Below, piece by piece: positions 1 to 6,811 of a stretch of DNA of 23,395 nucleotides. This stretch comes from Elusimicrobiota bacterium (GTDB taxonomy: Bacteria > CG03 > SLGR01 > JAGXOG01): contig JAQICQ010000057.1 of NCBI GenBank assembly GCA_027858455.1, positions 1-23,395 of the forward strand, read 5' to 3'. Under the pieces are notes generated by a model that was not told the origin of the DNA, made no database searches, and worked only from the letters and a program-made list of their open reading frames with translations. Numbering within the stretch: position 1 is the stretch's first letter; every line of letters begins with the position of its first letter. Position numbers and translations under genes: made by a program.

Positions 1-1810
1 CCATATATCTTCCCAGATGCCGCCCTGACACCCCTTTTACCCGAGTTTTAAACAATATCTTATAATCTTCCCCCGGTTTAATAATATCTATTTCTTTTTG
101 GTCAAACGAAAGCCCGAGTTCCTCGGCTGCATGCAGCGAAAACAAAGGGCCTGATATTTTATGATCGCCTCTGTTTTTTATCCTCACTGTCCCCTCAACT
201 TCACCTTCCGACTCGGCCGAAGATGGTAAAATAAGAGACAGTGTAATATCTTTATCACCGGGGTCAATCCTGTTAAAACCTGCGGCGGCGGCCATAAACC
301 ACTCTTTAGTTGAATACGGCCCTTTCCTGCCCCAGAGGGCCCGGGAAAAGTCATGTATAAACAACCCCTTAAGATTCCCCGTGGGCGTTAGATAATCTAC
401 AGACTTTATCAGCCGCCTCTGGAATTCTTCGGGCCCCGACGGCAAAACAGAATACTGATGAAGGGGCCAGTCAAACTGATTGCCTGGCACTATATTTACC
501 GTCCTTCCCCTGACATATTTTTTCCACTCATTAATTGTATAATTAAATTGAGCGGCGTCGGACTGATACATCATAACCGCAATTAAATCCGCTCCGGCGT
601 CCTGAAACATGACAGGGTCCTGTCCGTGCTGATGGCCCAGCTCCCAACTTAAAAGAAAAACCCATAAAGGTTTTTTTAATTTAACTTCCTCTTTGATTTG
701 CCTTATAATTTTAGACATCCGGTGAGCCCGCCACCAATTCCATTTATTAATTACAGGAACATCCCTGTTTTTAGGCCGGGTTACAATCCTGCCTAACCAC
801 AGCATCTTTTCTTTTCGGGTATAATCACCCCATCCCTGCGGAACCTCTACATCCATAGCATTAATGAAATCATCTACCAGCTCAAGCCCGCCTCCGGCCG
901 GCCTTATGTAATCAAGACCTATATAATCAATATTATCTTCATCATTAAGGCGTTTAACTAATTTTATTATATCATTGATCCGGCCCGGGTCCGCTATAGA
1001 AATACCGTCAGTCTGAACTATTGTTTTACTTCCGCGGTCATACTGATAGCTGTATCTGTACCAGTCCGGTTTAAGTGAACTTTTTCCGAAAGCCATAAAA
1101 CAGCTTACCCACGCGCCGAATTTAATTTCATTTTCCGAAGATGCTTTTGCAAATTCGGTAAGCGTTTTTAGATTTTCTTCAACCCACGGCATCTCGCGGC
1201 TTAAATAATCTTCACGATACGCAGCCGTCTGTCCCGCCATATACCAGAGAGTATTGCCTCCGATATAATTAATCCACTTAAAAATCCCTTTATAATCTTC
1301 GAGAGAACCTTCCGGTGTCTTTACTTTAAATTTATGTAATCTTTTTGTGCTTTCAAGGTCCAAAACCTTAAGAGGCTCTTTTATATCTATCTGAGGCAGA
1401 CGGGAAGTTATAACAAAAGAAGACTCCCAGCCCAGCTGCCGGTCACCTTTATATACTTTTGCAGTGTAGAGCCCGTCTTCAGCCGCCCAGGGCACGGGGA
1501 ATACTCCCTCAAGATATTTTTCATTTTCGGATAGTTTTAATTTAACCTCGTTCTCTCCACATACTCCTGTTACGATATTGCTGTCTTTGAAAATTTTAAC
1601 ATTGATTGTATCAGACATACCTTTATATTTTCCGGGAACTTTCAATTTAAGTTTTACGATATCGTAATGAAGATAGGTCAGCCGGTCTGTATCCAAATGA
1701 ACTTTCGGGAAAAACAAAAACTGCAGCAAAGATCCGGCCGCTATAGTAATAAGCATCCAATAAAATATATTGCTCTGGGCAACGGATTTTTTTATTAAAT
1801 TTATTTTCAA
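1..1810 (-). CDS. Membrane-anchored TIM-barrel glycosidase-like protein, C-terminus cut by window edge
   Basis: The minus strand is open without a stop from a TTG at 1810..1808 to the window edge (about 603 codons), so this is a partial gene. The N-terminus is basic, followed by one hydrophobic segment (about residues 14-35, FYWMLITIAAGSLLQFLFF), read as a signal anchor. An Ig-like beta region follows (about 40-125). Residues about 160-500 look like a TIM barrel of the putative glycoside hydrolase type (GHL10/DUF4015-like), with FGAWVSCF, YIGLDYIRP near residue 296, and ADLIAVMMYQ. From about residue 515 there is a beta-rich domain resembling NEW3/CARDB (VRIKNRGDHKISGP). The start is inferred: TTG overlaps the dtd stop as TTGA, the same arrangement as dtd with its upstream gene. 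Substrate is unknown. Action outside the cytoplasm on a polysaccharide is inference. Confidence 0.75.
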   Translation of the reverse strand, partial: MKINLIKKSVAQSNIFYWMLITIAAGSLLQFLFFPKVHLDTDRLTYLHYDIVKLKLKVPGKYKGMSDTINVKIFKDSNIVTGVCGENEVKLKLSENEKYLEGVFPVPWAAEDGLYTAKVYKGDRQLGWESSFVITSRLPQIDIKEPLKVLDLESTKRLHKFKVKTPEGSLEDYKGIFKWINYIGGNTLWYMAGQTAAYREDYLSREMPWVEENLKTLTEFAKASSENEIKFGAWVSCFMAFGKSSLKPDWYRYSYQYDRGSKTIVQTDGISIADPGRINDIIKLVKRLNDEDNIDYIGLDYIRPAGGGLELVDDFINAMDVEVPQGWGDYTRKEKMLWLGRIVTRPKNRDVPVINKWNWWRAHRMSKIIRQIKEEVKLKKPLWVFLLSWELGHQHGQDPVMFQDAGADLIAVMMYQSDAAQFNYTINEWKKYVRGRTVNIVPGNQFDWPLHQYSVLPSGPEEFQRRLIKSVDYLTPTGNLKGLFIHDFSRALWGRKGPYSTKEWFMAAAAGFNRIDPGDKDITLSLILPSSAESEGEVEGTVRIKNRGDHKISGPLFSLHAAEELGLSFDQKEIDIIKPGEDYKILFKTRVKGVSGRHLGRYM

Positions 1811-2241
1811 CTTTCTATTATAAATGTTACCGGCCCGTCATTTACAAGTTTTACCTCCATATATTTGCCGTAAAAACCTGTTTTTGTTTTTATTTCCAGC
1901 TTTTTCAGATTATTTATAAAGTTCTCATACATCTCTTTACCTTTTGAATATGAAGCGCACAAATCAAAACCCGGACGTCGTCCTTTTGTGCAATCACCGT
2001 AAAGAGTAAACTGAGAAACAACAAGGATCTCTCCTTTGGTATCTCTAATAGAAAAATTCATCTTGCCGGACTTATCATCAAATACCCTAAGATTAGCTAT
2101 CTTCTTTGCAAGATATTTTGCATCTTCTTTTTTGTCGTCTTTTTTTACTGAAATAAGAACAAGCAAACCCTGACCGATCAATCTTGATTTGCCGCCGCTG
2201 CTTACAGAAGCTTTTTTTACTCTTTGAATAACAGTCTTCAA
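1807..2241 (-). CDS. dtd: D-aminoacyl-tRNA deacylase
   Basis: Hydrolyses D-aminoacyl-tRNAs, and in characterised DTDs also glycine mischarged on tRNA-Ala, releasing free tRNA in the cytoplasm. The 144-residue length is typical. Both family signatures are visible: SQFTL at residues 76-80 and the Gly-cisPro loop GPVT at 136-139 (in NDGPVTF). The N-terminus MKTVIQRVKKASV is the usual one. The start is TTG at 2241..2239 and overlaps the stop of the upstream gene as TTGA, which suggests translational coupling. The downstream TIM-barrel gene begins with the same TTGA overlap. alaS lies upstream in the same direction, which fits the known role of DTD in clearing AlaRS glycine errors. Confidence 0.96.
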   Translation of the reverse strand: MKTVIQRVKKASVSSGGKSRLIGQGLLVLISVKKDDKKEDAKYLAKKIANLRVFDDKSGKMNFSIRDTKGEILVVSQFTLYGDCTKGRRPGFDLCASYSKGKEMYENFINNLKKLEIKTKTGFYGKYMEVKLVNDGPVTFIIES

Positions 2242-2744
2242 GATTCTCTGATTAAACTTATGGCTTCTTCTGCGGACTCAACTTGTTCAACCCCGGGAAC
2301 CTCTTCCCATGTATAGAGCCCTATGACTCTTTTACCCAGCGCTTTTGAATGAGCGATTTCAGACAAAGTCCCGTAACGGCCGTCAACGGCCACTAAAATA
2401 TCTGCGGTGCGGGCAATAATAGCGTTTCGGGCATGACTCATGGAAGTAACTATGGGAATTGAAACATACCTGTTAGCTGATTTTTTACTTCTTCCCGGAA
2501 GTATCCCTACCGTGACGCCTCCTGCTTTCCGGGCCCCTTTACAGGCGGCAAACATTACTCCGCCGAGTCCTCCGCATACCAGGACATAGCCTTCTTCGGC
2601 TATTCTTTTTCCCAGCTCTTCGGCAATATTCATAATCTCATTATCCGCGCGAGCTCCGCCGATAACCCCGACCATTTTTTTAGGAGTGATTCTGTCGGGC
2701 ATATCATCCATTTCAAACTCCAGATTTTTTTTGTATTTGCTCAT
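2238..2744 (-). CDS. TIGR00725-family / SLOG (LOG-like Rossmann) protein
   Basis: This 168-residue protein has an N-terminal VGVIGGARADN motif, then CGGLGGVMFAACKGARKAGG and the GTLSEIAHSKALGKRV segment, the order seen in the TIGR00725/SLOG family related to LOG ('lysine decarboxylase-like') nucleotide-binding folds. The canonical PGGxGTxxE motif of cytokinin-forming LOG enzymes is here VDGRYGTLSE, so phosphoribohydrolase activity should not be assumed. The ATG at 2744..2742 is the first start after an in-frame TAA. It has only a weak GGGG nearby. A strong AGGAGGTG lies about 27 bases upstream, closer to a three-codon mini-ORF. The gene overlaps dtd by four bases and follows tRNA-Arg. Family placement is good, but the function is unknown. 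Confidence 0.85.
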   Translation of the reverse strand: MSKYKKNLEFEMDDMPDRITPKKMVGVIGGARADNEIMNIAEELGKRIAEEGYVLVCGGLGGVMFAACKGARKAGGVTVGILPGRSKKSANRYVSIPIVTSMSHARNAIIARTADILVAVDGRYGTLSEIAHSKALGKRVIGLYTWEEVPGVEQVESAEEAISLIRES

Positions 2745-2771
2745 GTTTTATAACCCCATATAATTTTTTAA

Positions 2772-2779
2772 CACCTCCT
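2772..2779 (-). promoter_or_regulatory. Strong Shine-Dalgarno with unusual spacing
   Basis: Minus-strand AGGAGGTG is the best ribosome-binding match in this part of the window. It sits about 27 bases before the ATG at 2744 and 12 bases before another ATG at 2759 that opens a three-codon frame (M-G-L-stop) in the same register. The site may serve the gene through local folding or through reinitiation. Neither is proven. Confidence 0.45.
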
Positions 2780-2800
2780 GTTTTGCAGAAAGTTTAAAGT

Positions 2801-2877
<77 letters not shown>

Positions 2878-2896
2878 GTTATTTAATCTTATTTTT

Positions 2897-5503
2897 TTAC
2901 TTTTCCCTTAAAAGTTCCTTAATCTTGTCTACTGCCTCGTCAAGAGCGTCAACTTTACCCCCGCCGCCCTGAGCCATATCTTTTCTGCCGCCGCCCCCTC
3001 CTCCGACTATACGGCTTGCCTCTTTTATAATTTTGCCGGCATTTATATCACTTGTGAGGTCTTTTGAAATTTTCAGAATCAGAGTCAGGATTCCTTCTTT
3101 TTTGCCTACAGCTAAAGCGCCGACTGAAGAATTTTTTGTCGCCGAGTCCAGCCAGCTTCCCATGATCCCCTGTCCGGAAACTCCGAAATCTCTCTTAATA
3201 AATTTTACACTGCCTATGTTTTCCCCCTTCCCTGACATCGTTTCGGACATTGTTTCTGACATCGTTCCTGACAAGAATTTATTTTCAAGACTGTTTATTT
3301 TAGATTCCTGTTCTTTCAGCTCTTCCTTGAGCTTATTTATTTTAGCTTCAATCTTAGACGCCGGAGAGTTTAACATTCCTGCAGCACGGCGGATAAGCTC
3401 TTCTTTTTCTTCTATATATTCCATTAATCCCGTTCCGGTAACTGCTTCTATCCTTCTTACTCCGGCTGCAATTCCGGTTTCCGTTACTATTTTTAAAAGC
3501 CCGAGTTCACCGGTGTTTTTTACATGCGTGCCCCCACAAAACTCTCTGCTTAAAACCGTACCGGCTTTATCTGTAATAGTTACCACCCTAACCTTTTCAC
3601 CGTACTTTTCACCGAAAAATGCCAGCGCTCCGGTATCTCCGGCATCTTCTTTTGACATAACTTCAGTAGATACACTGCAGGAATTCATGATTATTTTGTT
3701 TGCATTTTCTTCTATAGATTTTAACTCTTCTTCTGAAAGAGCAGACGGGTGAGTAAAATCAAATCTCATCCTCTCCCCTGAAACCGCAGAGCCGTTTTGC
3801 CGGACATGGCCGCCGAGCGCATCTCTTAAAACTTTCTGAAGTATATGGGTAGCGGTATGGTTTCTCTGTATAGCTTTTCTCAAAGAACAATCCACTAAAG
3901 CTTCAACCGCATCGCCTTCTTTCATCTTTCCTTTCAACCGTCCTTTATGAATATAGATTCCGTTTATACTTACAGTATCATCTATCTGGAAATCGCCTGT
4001 TTTACCATTTATTTTACCTTTATCACCGACCTGGCCTCCGGCTTCGGCGTAAAAAGGCGTTTTCTCAAGTATAACCGCTTTACCTTCCTCTAAAATTTTA
4101 AGTACTTTTGAGCTGCCGCTGTATTTCTCATAGCCTGTAAAATCAGTTTCTTTAATATTGACAAGTTCACTGCCGTAAATATTCCCGATATCTTTCTCTT
4201 TCCACCGGGACCGGTCTGCCCTGATTTCGGTGAGCTCGTTAAATTTATCCTCGTTTACGCTATACCCTTTTTCAGCAAGTATTTTGCGGGTAATCTCAAG
4301 AGGCATACCGTATGTGTCGTAAAGCTTAAAGGCTTTTTCTCCGGAAAGTATTTTTTTAGCGCGGGATTCCGCTCCGGTTTCAGAAGATTTTTTCATCTCA
4401 TTTATATACTCTTCTAATATCTTAGCGCTTTTTTTAAGAGTTTCAAGAAAACTTTCCTCTTCTTTTTTACATACCAGCGCTATATGATTTGCCCTCTCTG
4501 ACAAAACGGGATAATATTCTTCCATCATATCAACTACTATTGCTGTATATTTAAATAACCGGGGCTTCTGCCAGCCTAGAGCAAGTCCTTCACGGAGAGC
4601 TCTTCTTATAAGCCGCCTTAAGACATATCCCCTGCCTTCATTTGAGGGGGAAACTCCGTCACCTATAAGAAAAGTCACCGCCCGCGCATGGTCGGCAACT
4701 ACTCTTGTCGCTGATTTTTCATAATTTTTTGATTCTTCTTTTACTTTTTCAATCAGAGGTTTTAATGTCTCTGTCTCATAAATATTATCCAGGCCGTTTA
4801 CAACCTGATTTAGTCTCTCTAACCCCATTCCTGTATCTATGTTTTTCTGCGGGAGCTCTTTAAGGGTCCCGTCTTTTGCGCGGTCATACTGGGTAAAGAC
4901 AAGGTTCCATACTTCGACATAACGGTCGCACTCACAACCCACCTCACAGTTTTTATCTTGGCAACCCGTGCCGGGACCTCTGTCATAAAGTATCTCAGCG
5001 CACGGCCCGCAGGGACCGGTTTCTCCCATTTTCCAGAAATTATCTTTCTCTCCGAGACGGTATATTCTGGATTTATCTATAATTTTTTCCCATATCGCGT
5101 ATGCCTCGTCATCATCCTTATAGACAGTTGCATAAAGTTTCTCTTTATCTATTTTTAGAATATCGATAAGAAATTCCCAGCCCCATTTAATAGCTTCTTC
5201 TTTAAAATAATCTCCAAAAGAAAAGTTTCCGTACATCTCAAAAAATGTCAGATGGCGGGCAGTTTTACCTACTTCTTCTATATCAGAGGTTCTTAAACAT
5301 TTTTGAATTGATATTGCCCTGGTGTCTTTTCTTATATCCCCGAGAATATTCCTGAGAAACTGTCTCTTAAACTGAACCATTCCCGCGGTTGTAAATAACA
5401 TTGTGGGATCATCCGGAGGAACAAGGGACAATGAAGAATACCAATTATGTCCTTTCTCCTTAAAATACTTCCCGAATTTATCTCTTATAACTTTGTCTTT
5501 CAT
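2897..5503 (-). CDS. alaS: Alanine--tRNA ligase
   Basis: Charges tRNA-Ala with alanine and edits Ser/Gly errors. The product is about 868 residues from the chosen start, the usual length. The aminoacylation domain (about 1-440) includes GNFSFGDYFK and a Cys-rich stretch ending CDRYVEVWN. The editing domain has HTATH at 549-553 and CGGTH at 656-660, giving the expected zinc/editing ligands. A coiled region and a Gly-rich C-Ala domain (GGGGGGRKDMAQGGGG) finish the protein. ATG at 5503 is preferred because GGAAAG lies 7 bases upstream and the protein then starts MKDKVIRDKFGKYF. The frame extends to a TTG at 5533, but that codon falls inside a hairpin. The linker before C-Ala carries an in-frame 12-bp repeat array. 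RecX upstream is a common neighbour. Confidence 0.98.
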   Translation of the reverse strand: MKDKVIRDKFGKYFKEKGHNWYSSLSLVPPDDPTMLFTTAGMVQFKRQFLRNILGDIRKDTRAISIQKCLRTSDIEEVGKTARHLTFFEMYGNFSFGDYFKEEAIKWGWEFLIDILKIDKEKLYATVYKDDDEAYAIWEKIIDKSRIYRLGEKDNFWKMGETGPCGPCAEILYDRGPGTGCQDKNCEVGCECDRYVEVWNLVFTQYDRAKDGTLKELPQKNIDTGMGLERLNQVVNGLDNIYETETLKPLIEKVKEESKNYEKSATRVVADHARAVTFLIGDGVSPSNEGRGYVLRRLIRRALREGLALGWQKPRLFKYTAIVVDMMEEYYPVLSERANHIALVCKKEEESFLETLKKSAKILEEYINEMKKSSETGAESRAKKILSGEKAFKLYDTYGMPLEITRKILAEKGYSVNEDKFNELTEIRADRSRWKEKDIGNIYGSELVNIKETDFTGYEKYSGSSKVLKILEEGKAVILEKTPFYAEAGGQVGDKGKINGKTGDFQIDDTVSINGIYIHKGRLKGKMKEGDAVEALVDCSLRKAIQRNHTATHILQKVLRDALGGHVRQNGSAVSGERMRFDFTHPSALSEEELKSIEENANKIIMNSCSVSTEVMSKEDAGDTGALAFFGEKYGEKVRVVTITDKAGTVLSREFCGGTHVKNTGELGLLKIVTETGIAAGVRRIEAVTGTGLMEYIEEKEELIRRAAGMLNSPASKIEAKINKLKEELKEQESKINSLENKFLSGTMSETMSETMSGKGENIGSVKFIKRDFGVSGQGIMGSWLDSATKNSSVGALAVGKKEGILTLILKISKDLTSDINAGKIIKEASRIVGGGGGGRKDMAQGGGGKVDALDEAVDKIKELLREK
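3232..3273. repeat. 12-bp tandem repeat inside alaS
   Basis: About 3.5 direct copies of a 12-base unit (plus strand ctgacatcgttt and close variants) start at 3232, 3244, 3256 and 3268. In the protein they give three ETMS-like tetrapeptides in the linker between the coiled coil and the C-Ala domain. The period keeps the reading frame. Confidence 0.9.
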
Positions 5504-5532
5504 TATCTGACTTTCCTTTAATCTATTAATCA

Positions 5533-5559
5533 ATACTACAGGAAAAAATACTGTAGTAT
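5533..5559. promoter_or_regulatory. Perfect 9-bp inverted repeat between recX and alaS
   Basis: Arms atactacag (5533-5541) and ctgtagtat (5551-5559) are exact complements around a 9-base A/T-rich loop. The element begins 4 bases after the recX stop and ends about 30 bases before the alaS ATG at 5503. No T-tract follows on the minus strand, so it is not a normal intrinsic terminator. It could be a protein-binding palindrome or an RNA hairpin that pauses transcription or sets mRNA processing. The role is unknown. Confidence 0.6.
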
Positions 5560-5563
5560 AACT

Positions 5564-6196
5564 TTAATGTCCCCTGAATTTATCCAATACTTTTCCTATA
5601 ACTTCAAAACTAAAGCCCCGCCTGCCAAGCAGAGCTTTAAGCCTGCGGCAAGCTTTATCCCCGGGCAATCTGCGGTAACCGTCAAGCCGGGAGCGGCAGG
5701 CCCTCCAGGCAAGCTCCAGCTCATCTTCAACACGATTAGAATTTGCCTCGGCAAGCGCCTCCGTGACAGTTTTTTCCTTAACCCCTTTTTCTCTTAATTC
5801 GGATTTTATCGCGATATCGCCTTTCGGCCGGCCGGAACGACGCTGCTTAATCCACCACAGGGAAAACTCCCTGTCCCCCAATTTACCCTCTGCTTTTAAA
5901 CTGTCTCTTACTTTCTTAATTATATCCCGGTCGTAACCTTTTTTTTCCATCTTGCGGTTTAATTCATCTATGCTGCGCTGCCGATAAGTCAAAACCAGAA
6001 GAGCATAGTCCATGGCTTTAACTTCTTCCTTATGTTTTATGATATCGTCTAACTCAAAACGGTCAAGTATATACCCCTCTTTAAGCCCGCACTTAGAAAC
6101 TACGCTGTTTCCCAGACTGAGAGCAAATTTTCCGTCTATAAAAACAGAACTTCTGTTTTTGTTTCTCTTTACAGCCTTAATAGCGGTTATTTTCAC
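5564..6196 (-). CDS. recX: Regulatory protein RecX
   Basis: RecX proteins bind RecA filaments and modulate recombination and the SOS response. The 210-residue protein has the expected three-helix repeats: ALLVLTYRQRSIDELNRKM at about 65-83, then KLGDREFSLWWIKQR, then the GRPKGDIAIKSELREKGV segment. The GTG start at 6196..6194 lies 5 bases after the stop of the upstream gene, with AAAGGA about 15 bases before it. The usual partner recA is not adjacent: the upstream neighbour is the Mut7-C protein and alaS follows, as in the common recX-alaS order. The stop is followed at once by the inverted repeat at 5533..5559. Confidence 0.92.
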   Translation of the reverse strand: MKITAIKAVKRNKNRSSVFIDGKFALSLGNSVVSKCGLKEGYILDRFELDDIIKHKEEVKAMDYALLVLTYRQRSIDELNRKMEKKGYDRDIIKKVRDSLKAEGKLGDREFSLWWIKQRRSGRPKGDIAIKSELREKGVKEKTVTEALAEANSNRVEDELELAWRACRSRLDGYRRLPGDKACRRLKALLGRRGFSFEVIGKVLDKFRGH

Positions 6197-6201
6197 AGTA
6201 A

Positions 6202-6711
6202 TTATATAATATCCTTTAAAATATTTTCTATCAGCTTTTTATGGGTACCTTCCCAGTATATCTTTTTACAGTCAGCGCATATTGAAAATTTATCATGCTT
6301 ATCATAGACATAAGCCGGAATTTTTCCCGGAACCTTTCCCGGAACCTTTCCCGAAACTTTGCCCTTGATATTTTTTTTATCTGCCTCAACAAGTTCGCTG
6401 TTGCATTCAGGACAACGGGTAAATATTTTTTCCCGGTTAATATCAATATTAAATTCTTTTAAAGTTTCCTTAAGCTGAAAACGATAATTGCCACTCTTTA
6501 CAATAAAGACCTTTAATGCCGCAGAATTTATTAATTTTAAATCCCGGGTAATCACAACCCTTTTTTCTTTTAAAGAACGAAAAACTATATTTAAATTGTC
6601 CTCCGGCCGGTGATAAGCGCTGTCAATCCCCAATATGCGCATCCACCGGCAAAGGCGACCGAGCATATAATCAACAACAAACCTTTCTTCTTTATTATTA
6701 TTAGATGTCAC
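6202..6711 (-). CDS. Mut7-C (DUF82) RNase-domain protein with zinc ribbon
   Basis: This 169-residue protein matches the Mut7-C/DUF82 family: a PIN-like N-terminal domain (VVDYMLGRLCRWMRILG; acidic candidates D14 and D57 in ITRDLKL) followed by a zinc ribbon with C100-x2-C103 and C145-x2-C148 ending KIYWEGTH. The PIN-like fold suggests RNase activity, but the bacterial role is not established. Between the two Cys pairs there is an unusual four-copy tetrapeptide run of GKVP type (about residues 117-132) made by a 12-bp DNA repeat. The start is a GTG at 6711 with no visible Shine-Dalgarno, about 5 bases from the predicted transcription start. First gene of the recX-alaS unit. Confidence 0.88.
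   Translation of the reverse strand: MTSNNNKEERFVVDYMLGRLCRWMRILGIDSAYHRPEDNLNIVFRSLKEKRVVITRDLKLINSAALKVFIVKSGNYRFQLKETLKEFNIDINREKIFTRCPECNSELVEADKKNIKGKVSGKVPGKVPGKIPAYVYDKHDKFSICADCKKIYWEGTHKKLIENILKDII
6315..6362. repeat. Four-copy 12-bp tandem repeat in the Mut7-C gene
   Basis: Four contiguous 12-base units start at 6315, 6327, 6339 and 6351. The second and third are identical (ccggaacctttc) and the outer two differ at a few bases. In frame they encode GKVS/GKVP/GKVP/GKIP between the two zinc-ribbon Cys pairs, so the array lengthens the ribbon loop without breaking it. Confidence 0.93.
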
Positions 6712-6722
6712 CGTAATTTCTA

Positions 6723-6751
6723 ATTATATCAACCCGTTATCTAAAAATCAA
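6723..6751 (-). promoter_or_regulatory. Sigma70-type promoter for the Mut7-C-recX-alaS unit
   Basis: On the minus strand the -35 is TTGATT (6751..6746), the spacer is 17 bases and the -10 is a perfect TATAAT (6728..6723). The predicted start near 6716 leaves only about 5 bases before the GTG at 6711, which would make this transcript nearly leaderless. Confidence 0.6.
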
Positions 6752-6776
6752 ATTTTTAAATGATTCAATAGGATTG

Positions 6777-6805
6777 TTGTTTTTAAGTCAATTATCTGTT
6801 AATAT
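6777..6805 (+). promoter_or_regulatory. Candidate promoter of the large surface-protein gene
   Basis: TTGTTT at 6777-6782, a 17-base spacer and TAATAT at 6800-6805 preceded by TG (extended -10 form). Matches to consensus are only partial. The predicted start falls at about the GTG at 6812. Confidence 0.3.
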
Positions 6806-6811
6806 TATTTT

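Noticed and set aside
3033..3752. 239-codon plus-strand open frame opposite alaS
   Set aside because: It lies wholly antisense to a well-supported alaS, has low-complexity Ser/Phe/Pro content and no family resemblance. It is a shadow frame.
5504..5533. Extended alaS start at TTG 5533
   Set aside because: It overlaps the inverted repeat and lacks a ribosome site. The ATG at 5503 has GGAAAG at 7-base spacing and gives the usual AlaRS N-terminus.
5533..5559. Intrinsic terminator after recX
   Set aside because: The stem is A/T-rich and not followed by a T-tract; the T-run lies in the loop.
6315..6362. CRISPR-like or satellite array
   Set aside because: The units are only 12 bases, directly contiguous without spacers, and in frame inside a conserved protein.
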